Assembly (NCBI RefSeq): GCF_954871325.1
Contig: NC_088777.1
Location: 18,887,366 to 18,951,365 of the forward strand
DNA: 64,000 nt
Direction: 5' to 3'
From: Gordionus sp. m RMFG-2023
Taxonomy: Eukaryota > Nematomorpha > Gordioida > Chordodea > Parachordodidae
Part shown: positions 36,601 to 47,896 of the stretch, one piece after another
How the letters are laid out: every line of letters begins with the position of its first letter
Numbering within the stretch: position 1 is the first letter of the stretch
Notes under the pieces: generated by a model
Database searches by the model: none
What the model saw: the letters and a program-made list of their open reading frames with translations, nothing else
Told to the model about the DNA's origin: nothing
Translations under genes and position numbers: made by a program

Positions 36601-39503
36601 GAGACAAAATTTATCTAAAGTGTTAAATAAAGCACATTATCCCAGCAACCCTCAAAAATTTTGTTAAAGATAAAAAAAGTAAGGACCTATCATTTAGACA
36701 TAATTTTTAAATAAACATTATTTAGTAAATATTCATATTATATGATGATAATTTTAAATTTGTTCAATTTTATCTATATAAAGAGTCATAACTCCTAAAG
36801 CCATGTTCATCCCAGTCTATAATTTTGTACAAATATAAAGCAATGTGATATCTAAATACAGAATAAAAAATTGATACCTTTTATCAATGGTTACAGGTTT
36901 TTTACATCCGGGTTTCGATTCAGTTTTTTATCAAGTTTATTTGTATGCCATATTAAAAAACTATTATTAAGCTACATAATAAAATTTAAATTATTTCTCT
37001 AAGATAATTATTTCTCAAGATATTTGAAAATAAATGAAGTGCATTTTGTCAAAAATGTACCATTATTCCACGCTTTAAACACCCATATCTTAGTGGGTAA
37101 ACAGTGTTGGGAGGTAAAATTTCATTTTTTACTTAGTTATAGTGGTATACTACCAATATGCAAAATTTAAGAAAAATTGAAGAGGGTCGGGTTGAGATTC
37201 TAGTTTTTTGTCGATTTGATATGGAATTCACCATATATATTTTTACAAACTATCCTGGTGGATAGGGGCAAAAATTATAAAATCAGAACTAGGTCCAATA
37301 TTTTAACTCTACTATTATCGTTAATATATTGAAAATTATAATATATATTTTTTGATCCAATTATAACATTTATGATCTTCATATAAAGATAGAAAGATAA
37401 CGAGAGGCGCGTGATTTGACATGAAATTACCTTAATAAGCTAAATTTAAAAATAGGCTTAGAGAAAATAGAATCGAATAATTTAGTATTTGTTTTTGTGT
37501 GAATCGAATATTTGCATTTTGTATACTACAAATAATTCGATTTTTTTTATATATAACACAAATTTTTCGTATATTTTTTTATAGTATCAAACATTTTTAA
37601 AAAAAACCATATCAAGATTGCAATTTTTATTAATTATATCTATCTGAAGTTATTTTAAAATTTATAGAAACCAGAAAGGGAATTCATTTTGAAATCTCTA
37701 AGGGCCAGTTCTAATAAAAGTTAATCATATAATATTGTTTAAAATGTATTTATTTTAGAGGATTTAATTAATTGTTAAAATAAATTTGCTTGTTATAATA
37801 GAGCTTGGAGCTGGAACCATTAAATCCAATTATTTATTCTTAATCAGATTTTAAAATAAAAACTAGAACCTGAAACCCCTTTAAAATTTATAGAAACTAG
37901 AAGGGGAATCATTTTAAAAATTTACAGGGACCAGTTCCAATAAAAGTTTATTTATATTACATTGTTTAAAATGCTGTGCTTCATCCTAAAATTTAATTGA
38001 TTAAATCTTTGCTTTAATAAAGTTTTGAAACTGGAACCATAATTTACTTTTCAAACTTTTAGGAACGCGAACCTGGAATTACATTAAAAGTATTCAGATT
38101 GGAATCCTTTTTGAACTAGATTCTTTTATTTATTTCTGAATATATAATCTAACCAATAAATAATAATTTTAATTTGGTTTTAAGAAATCTTAAACAAAAA
38201 ATATTAATTTAGTAAATGCCAGAAAAAATTTTTTGTTCAGTGACTTTAATTTTTAAAAAAAATACAAATGTATGAATTATTAAAATACTTATTAAAATAT
38301 ACAAATAATTTATTTTATTATTTGTTGAATATCAAATAATTTTTGATAGGCTTATTTAAAACAAACAAATCAAAAATATTTAATAATTAATGATAAAATT
38401 TAATAATAATGATGGGTTATATTATGCAGGCATATTAGATTTACACTAGATATCTCCTTCTCTTCACCATTCATAAGTTCCCATATTTGTGATACCATCG
38501 ATCTATCCCTTATTTTTAAGCTATTTTGCATAAAATTCTAAATATTTAAGCAAGGTAAAATTAAAAAATAATATATTTTACTTCAAATTTTGATAATTTT
38601 CTAGGAATATTTGGGTAATTTAACATATTTTCTAATATAAATTTTAATTTTGGATTAAGATGCATTCCTGATAATTGTTTATGAATTTTCTAATGTATAA
38701 TAATTTATAGGTTTATAAAAATTTGCTGTGGTATATATTAAAACAGAAACCTTGAAAATATATTACAAACCAAGGCCTGGCCTAAAATCTGGGCAACCAT
38801 ATTTGTTAATATTAAATTTAAAATATCAATAACTAGTTGGATAATGAATAAATTACTACATTTGCTGCTTATATTTTTAATTTCCCTAAAAAACCATTTA
38901 TAAAATTATTTAAAATGAAAAATATTCAAAATCTGTGCTGTTCCATATTAACAATTTTAAAAAACCAGGATAATACAAAAATAAATTTCTTTGAAAAATC
39001 CAGACAGCATTGAAAATTTTAAATCCAAATTATAAATAAAAATTTAAAATAATAGTAAAATTCTAAGGTTTTTTCTCTCTATTATATATATATGCTGGTC
39101 CATTACTAGTTATATTTAACATTATATTACAAAATCCAAATGACTGAGGCATCTGTAAATTCTTAAATGATCAAAAAATCATTTATAATATTATATATAA
39201 TGTAATTATACTTGTATCCATAGTTCTTGCTTCATTTCACCTTTATTAATATTTTTTGATGGATCATAAGTTTTTCCAGAATACTTTTCCGTTTCGCTTA
39301 TGCATTTAGTGTGATATTCATATTCATTACCCCTATGTTATGATAGTTTAATATCTAATATAACTGAATATGTACAAATATATCTTTCCACAATCAAGAC
39401 ATGATAATTTTTTATTAATACGGCATCGAGCTCTAATAAAATGTTTTTCAACTTGCTGTTTTTTTATATTTTCGCCACAATTATCGCAGGAAAAAAATAC
39501 CAT
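30348..39503 (-). CDS. LYAR: LYAR homologue, 7-exon gene model
   Basis: Inferred exons in transcript order: 39503-39376, 39332-39212, 38689-38582, 38537-38445, 34523-33899, 30640-30537, 30491-30348. The total is 1323 bases, 440 residues, all phases compatible. LYAR is a nucleolar protein of animals acting in rRNA synthesis and ribosome biogenesis; the human protein is 379 residues. Order here: two LYAR-type zinc fingers starting MVFFSCDNCGE, the conserved segment after them, a lysine-rich middle, and the C-terminal LYAR box (FNW... then KKLKKNPLFTIKDG). The middle is longer than usual and built from repeats. Long introns carry a transposon (intron 4) and a fold-back repeat (intron 5). The start methionine is the family's own invariant one. 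Confidence 0.9.
31222..32718. repeat. 1.5-kb fold-back repeat in LYAR intron 5
   Basis: The tips TACTAGCT and AGCTAGTA, with GGTTGAGGGGTAATTAGTTTG and its complement just inside, define a large palindrome. Within the left arm, 31310-31510 holds three tandem copies of a roughly 68-base unit containing ttgttgcaatgtaacc and gcattaagggtat. The right arm ends with a single inverted copy (32565-32640). Further in, blocks with gcatgcaactttc, ggcctg and aaatttaaatttgtga alternate in both arms. No coding sequence. Confidence 0.75.
32796..32856 (+). repeat. tRNA-like fragment, possible SINE head
   Basis: It contains gcatgcttaaaacatacgac, then ttgaaacgcgaggcttg, then tgttcgactctcgttgag. The last part resembles an RNA polymerase III B box and T-arm (GTTCGA core). 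The acceptor stem and a proper D-arm are not seen, so it is not a functional tRNA gene; a decayed tRNA-derived SINE is the likeliest reading. Confidence 0.35.
32857..33898 (-). other. rest of LYAR intron 5, nothing recognised
   Basis: About 1 kb of AT-rich sequence. No exon of compatible phase, no transposon end and no homology that I can name. Confidence 0.45.
33899..34523 (-). CDS. LYAR: LYAR exon 5: Cys-Asn/Lys repeat region
   Basis: A single exon of 208 codons. It holds about six imperfect units of 24-28 residues, each opening with C-N-x2 then K-K-K (for example CNRTKKKLKNIKTNS, CNEIKKKFKMSDRG) and followed by an acidic or Ser-rich half. Other LYAR proteins have an unstructured Lys-rich region here, but not cysteine-phased repeats that I know of. 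The donor is GCCATAG|GTTTTT; reading on past it gives 15 hydrophobic codons and a stop. The acceptor AAAG|GGAGAT has a poor pyrimidine tract, so the 5' border is the least certain in the model. Confidence 0.8.
34656..34701 (+). mobile_element. orphan left end of CAGAGACC MITE family
   Basis: CAGAGACCTGTAAGCCTGG marks the opening end of a family member. No matching right end was found before or after the adjoining 34702-37232 transposon, so it is probably a truncated copy. Confidence 0.45.
34702..37232 (-). mobile_element. second 4-bp-TSD transposon in LYAR intron 4
   Basis: Ends GGTGAATTCTATATCAAATC and GATTTGATATGGAATTCACC, with ATAT on both flanks as a 4-bp target duplication. The inverted repeats run about 400 bases, including gtaaacagtgttgg and its partner, and a block tatgggcgtttaaagc. 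On the minus strand, 35865-35935 encodes YFFETAHGKSPCYGLRGITK, the same signature segment as in the 17448-20498 element, interrupted nearby. A TAGTGTTG MITE is inserted at 35280-35501. The same superfamily but a distinct lineage from the first copy, since the tips differ. Confidence 0.8.
35280..35501. mobile_element. hAT-like MITE, family TAGTGTTG, best copy
   Basis: A 222-base element with near-perfect inverted ends (TAGTGTTGATAAACGGCTCG and GAGCCGTTTAACAACACTA). It is flanked by an exact 8-bp target duplication TGGCTGAG. Terminal TAGTGTTG plus 8-bp duplications identify it as hAT-derived. Nested in the 4-bp-TSD transposon, it is younger than its host. Confidence 0.92.
37233..38444 (-). other. 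rest of LYAR intron 4, nothing recognised
   Basis: AT-rich, with two copies of a text like aattcattttgaaat-aggg-ccagttc (about 37680 and 37905) that form a diverged direct repeat of roughly 230 bases. No exon or mobile element is identified. Confidence 0.45.
38445..38689 (-). CDS. LYAR: LYAR exons 3-4: conserved helical segment
   Basis: Exon 3 (38582-38689) reads KIHKQLSGMHLNPKLKFILE and ends NIPRKLSKFE. After a 44-base intron, exon 4 (38445-38537) reads NFMQNSLKIRDRSMVSQIWE. These match, in order and spacing, the vertebrate LYAR segment (Ser-Pro-Lys-Val...Val-Pro-Arg-Lys...Asn-Ser-Leu-Lys-Val...Gln-Val-Trp). Confidence 0.9.
39212..39503 (-). CDS. LYAR: LYAR exons 1-2: paired zinc fingers
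   Basis: Exon 1 (39376-39503) reads MVFFSCDNCGENIKKQQVEK and later LSCLDCGKIYL. Exon 2 (39212-39332) continues GNEYEYHTKCISETEKYSGK and ends KGEMKQELWIQ. The Cys-x2-Cys...His...Cys and Cys-x2-Cys...His-x3-Cys sets of the LYAR fingers are present, as is the downstream Tyr-x-Gly-Lys-x-Tyr block. The 43-base intron between them falls within a leucine codon and restores CGKIYLGNEYEYH exactly. Confidence 0.93.
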
Positions 39504-39604
39504 TTCACTTTTTGAAAAAAAAAAAATTATACAAACCGATTTGATAAAAGTGTTAAAATAGGATTAAAAAGAATTATAAAATGGGATATAGATTAATATA
39601 ATCA

Positions 39605-40838
39605 TGGGCGTCACTAGCCTTTACATTCTTATAGGACTCAATAAATTTTTTTAATAGGGGTCAAGCCCTTCATACCCCCTATTTAGCCCAGCTTTCATAT
39701 TCTACTTTTTTATGAAGAATTAATTCTTAGTAACCTACATGGACAAAAGGTTAGAAACTAATATAACTTGTGTTACAGAAAAAATTTGCAAATCAATAAT
39801 TCTTAAAGATAAGAATATAAACGACCCAAATCATAAAAATATATCTCTTAGATGTTATAGTAGCTAGATAAATAATCAAGAAAATTACTATGAGATATTA
39901 AAAGATTATCATTCATTTTTATAGATAGTTGGCCAATATTGCTATCTAAATTATGCAATCAAAACTCTTACCAGCAGGAGTCTCAAATTAAGCCACACAA
40001 ATAATAGACGAGGGTTAATTTGCAGTCATAGCCATGACACTCACGATGTAAACTCATATTAGTGTTTAATGTGTTAGATAAATTAATAAAATAAATCACT
40101 AAAATTTTTAGAAGAAATAATTGTACAAATATATTGAAGCCATGAGTAATCTACACGGTAAAAAATGTCTTGTTAGAAATAAATCATTTAGTGACTATAA
40201 AATAAGAACCAGAGTGATATGACGAAAGCAATTAAAATTTTATATATTATTGTGTCGCGTCACCTCTAGTTGGTATATTATATCTCAAAATAATAGTAGT
40301 TTGTAATAATATCAAAAATATACTCGTATTAAAAATTTAACTCAAAACTCTTTTTCAAAGAAGAAAAATATAGCTTTTCTAAATACAAGTAAAAAAGGAG
40401 AAGGAAAAAAAGATATCTAATAAGGATTAAATCCATTGTGAGATGAATAATATGATTACTAATTTTTAATAAAAAATTTTTAATTAAAATAAATAGATGG
40501 CGTTAAAGAATTGAATGCAAATTGTTGATTATATTTATTATCAGATGCATAGCGTCATTAGGAGAGGGCGCACAGGGGATCAAGCCCCCTGAAGATGTTG
40601 ATATTCCATTTTTCAACAATTATTGATTTGGTAAGGCCAGCAAATTTTTCTTATTAGTCCATTCTATAAAACATTTTCTAAAGTGGTAACACAGCGTTAT
40701 ATTTTCATGGCTTTTGTCAATGTAGATTGATAAGAATTAATTGTTTAAAGTTTGCAAATTTCAATTAAAAGGTATAATATATTAATATATAACCCGGCCA
40801 AAGGCTCTCCTAAGTTTGTAAAGACTAGTGATGCCCCT
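39605..40838. mobile_element. inverted-repeat DNA element upstream of LYAR
   Basis: GGGCGTCACTAGCCTTTACA opens it and TGTAAAGACTAGTGATGCCC closes it. Internal blocks gggtcaagccc (39658) and ggatcaagccccctga (40577) suggest a second, nested or rearranged end. The interior shows no recognisable transposase. It begins about 100 bases upstream of the LYAR start codon. Confidence 0.55.
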
Positions 40839-42395
40839 ATTGATAAGTAAAGTTTGTTAAAATATTAACTGTAATATATCCTAACTGACAAATTTGTCTG
40901 TAAAAGTGGCATTTTACTTAATATTTTGTAACCAATTCTATATGTCTACTTACTTTTTATAAGAAATTTCTTATACCTGTTTGTTTTAAGAAGCGGCATG
41001 ATAATTCAATTATAATATAAATAATATAGTTGATTAGTGATTTTGAACTCAGCTAATTACAATAAAAATAATTTAAATAATAAAAATTAATTAATCTTCA
41101 ACTGTTAATGCTAAATTGATATTTAGACATTATGAGTGATATTGATATTCATTTTACATAATTTGATTGCAAGCTGACATAGTGAAAATGTAATTTATAT
41201 CTATTTATCTAATTTAAAAATTAGAATAGCGCTCATGTAATAAAAATTTAGATAGGATTATTAATGATTGCAAATTTTATATTGCTGATAATATTAAGCA
41301 GATAAAATAATCTTTAATTTCCTTTTAAAAATAAATAATAAAATAAATATATAATACCTAATAGAATTATAAAAGAAATTGTTCAGGGGGATATCAAAAA
41401 AATATCACATTACTACGGGAAACTTTTATTATATCGAAGTTTAGCGAGTCTGACCGTAACCTCGTAATGATATAAAAAACACTTAGAAGAGCCTTTCGAC
41501 ATAAATACTAATATAATACTTTTATATATATTTTGTTATAGTATGTTTATTTAAGTGGTCCCTACACTTTTTGAGATGTGGAAGCAGATAACCCACTGAA
41601 AATTACAATCACCCCCCTCCCCCAGTCTTCCAAAGAATGGTTAATTATTTTTTGACATCCATAAATTTCAAAAATAATTTTTATTGCATCAATCTTTAAT
41701 ATATAATATAAATAAAATGTAAAAAAATTTATACTTTAAAAAAATTCTTTTTAAATTAATAATTTAGACAAAAGCAAAAGAATTTATGAATATTTAATTG
41801 TTTAAATAATTTTTTTCATTGATAAAATGGTTAAATTAATAAGAAATGGATCTTTCATGGCACTAAGAAGTCTTGTTATAATTGATTTAATTTTACTCAT
41901 GACCCTTTCGGCAGTACATGAGGTAGTAATGGTAAATAAATATTTATATAAAATTGTTAAATTAGTGAAAGCAGAAAAATTTTAAAGTAGACGAAAAATC
42001 ATAAGTCTCAGAATTATCATCATTAGAAGAAGAATTAGCTAAATAATGAATTAGTAAAAATATTTTAATTAAATAAATTTACAATTCTCAGAATCTGACA
42101 AATCTTTAGATTCTTTAACCTCTAGGTCACGTGTAATAAATTCTCCCTTTTAGCCAACTTATAAATATTTCGAAACTTCAACGTCTTCAAAAATTGACTT
42201 GAATTTAAATGGTAATATATTCAGAGATATCCTTGATATCATCTATAACAATTGAATTTTCTGCCATTCTCTTTGGTGTACAAAATGATGTTTGATTTAA
42301 AAATTCATGTATTCATCATTAAATTTTTCATTAAACTACATAATAATCAAGTCAAGTGCATAAAACACAGTAGTTTTTAAACTAAAATAAAATAT
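40839..42395. other. no gene; possible pogo-like end
   Basis: AT-rich DNA. The only notable piece is 41398-41500 (cgggaaacttttattatatcgaag), which resembles a terminal repeat of pogo/Tigger transposons and may be a solitary end. Confidence 0.35.
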
Positions 42396-43430
42396 TATAT
42401 TTAATTATGAAAGTATATATACCTCTCATTTTTGGATATATTTGAAGTCTAGAACTTTCAAAATCAAAAGGTTCTTCTTCGTAGAATCTTGTGCCTTTGA
42501 AAAAATATCCACAAATTCATTGTTATTATCTATCAGGATTAAAAAATAATAAAAGACAATAATTTAATTTATACCTCAAATTAATCAGGCAATCTTTTGC
42601 CAATTGAATTTGATTTATTGTAAACCCTATATCCATAAAAATGGTTTGCAATTTTGTACAAGCCAAGCTTGTTATTATCAATAATTTATCCAAAACACAA
42701 TGTGATAAAATAAATTTTTTCTATTCTAAAGACTATAGCACTAACCATAGTGGAAGTGGTAGGATCTTCAGAATTCTTTATAGTTGTCAAAGCTGCCCTC
42801 AAGGCATCATAAAGTATTAAAAAATTTGCAATCGGTTTATATGATGATAGCCAACTTCTATAATTATAAAATAAACATTTTAAATCTAAACAAATAAAAT
42901 AATATTACCGAATGGTATTCCTGATGCGTAAGAATCGTTGTGATTTTGTCAGTACATTACTCTAACATGCTTTGGGTACCACATATCTTTTAACACCCTT
43001 AAAATATACATAAATCCCGTCTAATATTCCTAAAACATTTCATAGTTCTTTTATTGATTGACATTGAACAATGTTTAAATTTAATCAATGACAATAGTAC
43101 TAAATAAAAGCTGCCTTTGACGCCTCCGTATTCAAAACCTGCACTCCATTCATTGTTCCACTCATCTATGAGGCGCCATCATAGCTTTGCACAACTACGA
43201 ATTCAGGGGGTAGGTTCATGGAGCCAAGTTTAAATATTATATTCTTTTTAATATCGAAACCAGTTTTTTCTCCCTTCTTCTTTCTTCCATTTTGATTAAA
43301 GGTTCAGAATCTGCAATGAGTTTAATAAGGCCTGTCATATTGCCTTCTTGTTGCCTGTTTCCCCGAAGGCTTGGTTACGAGATATTAAATAACCTAGACA
43401 TCTAATTATTATTCTTATGATAGAGTTTAA
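42396..43430 (-). pseudogene. hAT transposase remnant (TTF-finger group)
   Basis: Minus-strand pieces read ISRNQAFGETGNKK (43345-43395) and VVQSYDGAS (about 43180-43205), matching the TTF-type/DUF4371 hAT pattern in order: the SxNxAFRG block, then QxYDGASVMSG. Fragments at lower coordinates may be the region leading to the TRW motif. There are many interruptions, so it is old and dead. Confidence 0.55.
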
Positions 43431-43687
43431 ATTGTAATATGAAAATTTTTATTGTGAGAAAGTTATAATCGGCCATCATATGTGCCTGTAAAGATTCATG
43501 CATAATAATATCACGATTAATATTTTGCCATTTATTTATACCTTATTAACGGAATCACAAGGTCAAGTCCGATATCATAAACCAGAAATCAGCTTTTTTA
43601 GAGATTTTTATCTTTGATTATTTAATAAGATTTGAAATTGTCTAACATTATTAAAATGATAGCAGAAAGAAAAACATGCGTTAGAAA

Positions 43688-46600
43688 TACAGTTAAAACC
43701 GGATAATTGCGAAGCGTTGGGACTATTTTCTCACTTATCCGATTTTTCGCAATTAAAAGACTTAAATTTTAATAATTTTTAGTATATAATCAATTTTGTG
43801 TTGCTAATATAATATATTATATGCAAAATATATTAAATTTGTTATATAATTATATGATTATTAATATTAAGATAATAATTAAGGAATAATAAATGTTAAG
43901 ATTTTTTTTTAAATGACTAAAAATATTTTTTGGCAATTTGTGTCTAATCTGTGAAATAACATATGATAAATTTAAAGCTCAGTTATATTAGTTACCAAAA
44001 TTGATTCATTTAAAACATCTGCTCTCCAAGAATTTAAAGTAGAGATAATGGCGAAGATTTTCCGGTTCATTTTTTGGAAGAATATGACTTAACAAATAAA
44101 ATGGAATTTTGATGTCTATGGATTCAAATATTCTTAAATCACTCTTTATCATGAAAATGGTTATTCAAGACTCAAAAACAGATAAGATTTATATTTCTTT
44201 ATAATAATAATTACTAAATTACTATTACAATATCGGAAAGGGTAAGTTCCACTAATTTAGTTAAGCAACAACTGGGTACAAGGTTTGTTGGTATCCTTGA
44301 GAAAAAAAATCGGCATAATTTTATGAAGGGTGGGCCTTCATAAAATTCACGTTCGCTCATTTTGGGCAGGTCTAGATAAGATAAGAAGAGTTACCAAAAT
44401 AACAGGTTATATTCTCGCAGCCAGTCGTATGTAACTTATTTATATATAAAGAGAGATTTTAAGATGAGATGTAAATTTGTATAAATAGTGATTTGTCTTA
44501 TGTACACTTGATTTGTTTTCTCTATCTTTAAAAAGAAATTTTAAGGTAAGATAATAATACGTGATAGTACTGTATATATAAGGATATTATTATTTACTTA
44601 ATCATATTCATTTCTAAGTTCCTTCCCAACCCTAATTAGGTAAAATTAATAAAGCCAATATTACTCTTCCATAATTACATTTTTTATTTAATCGGGCATG
44701 GGCTTTTTACCTCTCCTCTTACTTCCCATAGGCGTTTAAGTAGGTGGCTTTGCCTCTTGCGCGTACAGATAACTGCGACCTGCCCAAAAAAAACGTGGAT
44801 GGCCCTCTTAATTAATTCCCTTTCCCCAGTTTGATGGGCTTTTCATGAAAGAGCCAAGCGTTGCTCTCTCTCTCTCTATATATATATGACGTTTAGAGCT
44901 AGTGCGCTTAATATCACATAAAATTGACCAACGCCCTAGATAAGGTAAGAAGATTACTTTCATAAATATCTTATAGGATAATCACATATCCTAAGGAAAA
45001 ATAGAAAGGCAAATTATCCACATACAACAATATTACCCAAGCAACAAATTTTGAAAATCATGATTCCCAAAAATATGTAATTAATATTTTAAGTGATACC
45101 CCTAAACCATCAAGCCAATTCTAATATTCAACAACTTCAGCAAACAAGGATATCAAAAAAGAAATATTCTTATAGATATGGAGAATTTACAAAAATAAAT
45201 TTAAGAAGAGATTTATTTTTTTTATTTTATGATTAATAATTTAACATAATCACCTAGAATTTTTCGAATAAAACTTTTACTTTGTATGATTAATAATACA
45301 TAATCATTCAAGTCATTGCGATTTTGCACAGATAAATATATTTATTATGATAAAATTTGTAATTTTTATCACAGCTACTTTTATTTTATATACTTATAAT
45401 ATTTATACACAACAATTAGTAAAAAGGTGAATTTATAGTGTGGCAAGATAAACTTTTAAACATTCAAAATATATATATATATTTATAAAATAAAAGATGA
45501 ATAATTTATATAAAATTAATTGATTGATTTAAAATAATTTGTAATTAATGCCTGGGTTGAATCAGGTTTAAATAAGTGTATTTCTATAATAACTTCTAGC
45601 CTTCTTAGTGATTCTTGGTCCTTCAGGTTTGCATGTGCATATAAAGATGTCATATACCTTCATAGCTTGACTTTTATTAGGTAAATTATCAGGTTCAGGT
45701 ATCTCTTCTATAGCATCATTCATGTAATCACTTTCAGCACTATCATACTCTTATGGAAATAAGATAAATTCTATTATTTATAAAAATAATAAACCTTCCA
45801 ATTCTAATCTAATTTGGTTACAAATATCCTGATCATCTAATATGCCATGGCAACTTGCATTATCATCATGTAAGACATAAGATAGAAACATGGGATCTAT
45901 TTCCTTCTCTTCTTAATCACCAGATTCATATACTTCATCCTCTGATTCCCAATCAAATAGTATTGTTTTGTCAGACAAATTGGCTTAAATAAATTATTTT
46001 ATAATTGTTGTACTTGTGACCTCCTCCCAAGCAAATTTTATCAGAAAAGACTGTCATAAAGGGTAAATTTCTTATAGATATTGCTAGTAACACTCCTTTC
46101 CATATATTTGATTATTATTTATATTATACTTTTTCTGTAATGATATTTAAAAAATCGAATAACTTTATAGCCAAAGGTTGAATAAGTGATGGAATATTTG
46201 GAGGAGGTAAAAAAATAATTGTTATATTTTTTTAATTCTAATTTAAAACTAGCATTGTTACATAACAATATTTTTTTTTAAAGATAAATTCCATTCATTT
46301 AAGATGTCTTCAAAAGTTGGAGTGGTCATTCAACTATTTTGATTAGAATAATATTTAACAGGTAACTTTTTATTTTTAAAACATCTCGGATTTTTAAATT
46401 TTCTAATTACATAAATTTTTTTATCCGAATCATCTCCATTTATGATAATGAGAACTGTTACCTTTTCTTTATCTTATTTAACCCTAATGGTTGGGTTCCA
46501 CTTTCCATAGTTTCCTTTGAGAGCGCATGGTAGTAATGCCCAATTTCATCACAATTATATGTGTTGCATTGAGCAGAGCTATGAACCAGAGAAGGGAGTG

Positions 46601-47366
46601 TTTTCTTGCTCCAATCATTAGCACTAGTAAGATCTGCATTCCATCTTTCATTGCAGATTATTTGAAAATTAATATTATGCCTTATCCTAAATCTTTGCAG
46701 CCAACTGCAGTAGGAATCCCTAGGATGTAAAAAATTATTTATATTTATAAAAATTTATAACTACCTTCATAAAATGTTTTGCTGTAGATTCTAGCTTTTT
46801 CTAGCATGACAGGGCCATACAGGGCGATCTGTGCAAACTAAATTAATCATCTGTTTTTGGGAAAAGACTATTTCTTTGCTGCTGGGTTATTTATAAGGCA
46901 TTGCGATAATATGATTTTTTTGTTTATTCAATTCTATAGATTGTAGAGATGTGGCAATTATAAACTTTTGCTCGTAGATTTATCTAATTTAACAATAATT
47001 TTAACCTTTTGTTTAAGTGTTAAATTTATTCCAAAAATATAACAATTTGAGCTAATAATTAATTATCATAATTACAATTGTAATTCAAGAAATTATTTTT
47101 AAATATTTAGTGCTAATCTCCACAATTCAAAAATCGTCGCATTGCATTTATCCGATAAAAATTATGTTTATGATATATAAATGGGACTTAAAATTTTTCG
47201 CATTTAATCGATTTTTCACAATTAACCAATTTGCATTTAAAAATATATTTTAACATTATGCCATTGTAGATTTAACAAAATGGCGCATTTTTTCGTATTT
47301 ATTAAAAGTATTTTTACTTAAGCGATATGCAATTAAGCGGTTATTGAATATATGTCAGTTGCTTTT
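43688..47366 (-). mobile_element. pogo/Tigger-type DNA transposon
   Basis: Inverted ends are diverged: CAGTTAAAACCGGATAATTG on the left, and a right end whose complement reads AACCGCTTAATTGCATATCG. The transposase is on the minus strand between about 45560 and 46850. The left half (43760-45550) shows no coding motif apart from a short ct/at microsatellite at 44864-44888 and looks like filler or further insertions. Confidence 0.75.
45560..46850 (-). pseudogene. Tigger/pogo DDE transposase, decayed
   Basis: In order on the minus strand: GPVMLEKARIYSKTFYEG (CENP-B-like helix-turn-helix), then RFRIRHNINFQ, then CNTYNCDEIGHYYHALSKET (first catalytic Asp in the N-x-D-E-x-G context). Next come KNPRCFKNKKLPVKY, NSWMTTPTFEDILNEW, KKILLCNNAS (second catalytic region, where LLLDN is usual) and FLPPPNIPSLIQPL (third region). 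A tail rich in Asp/Glu follows. Frame breaks and an altered second Asp position indicate an inactive copy. Confidence 0.8.
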
Positions 47367-47457
47367 CAACAACGGGTGTGTGAAAAACTATAATGATTAG
47401 ATTTAATTAGTTGTTTAAAAACGTATGTCCGATAAGAGATATAAATATATCGTAAGC

Positions 47458-47896
47458 TGAGACAATATGATTTTTTGTTATAAATTTATTCGAAATTTTT
47501 TTTATTATATTAAATATTGTTATTATTATTATCGATTTTTCTTCTGTTAATAGTTTTTGTAAAATTTAATTCGACAATTATTATTGAATTATATTATAGA
47601 TTTTTTTTTCTGTTAATAGTTTTGTTTTTATAAAAATATTAATTATTTATTTCTAAAAAGAAAAAAAATATATTAAAGAAGAAAAAATAGTTGTCACAAA
47701 ATTAATTAATTAATGAGAAAAATAAAGGGCTTGAGAAAAGTATTAGAAATAAAATATTTAAAAGTGTTAGAATAAAAATAACATAAAATATTGAATTAGT
47801 ATGGGTAATAAAAATTAGAAAGTGTAAGAAATTAAATATTATAAAATATTAAATAGGTGTGGGAAATAAAGATTAGAAAGTGTAAGTAATAGAATA
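47458..47896 (+). repeat. left LTR of the 47458-53360 fossil
   Basis: Starts TGAGACAATATG and ends near AAGTAATAGAATA. It shares with the right copy the block ttcttctgttaatag and the closing gtgtgggaaat and gtgtaagtaatagaata texts. Its end is directly followed by the primer-binding-like site. Confidence 0.75.

Noticed and set aside
46527-46730. 67-codon plus-strand frame
   Set aside because: It is the antisense of the pogo/Tigger transposase motifs, which are convincing on the minus strand.
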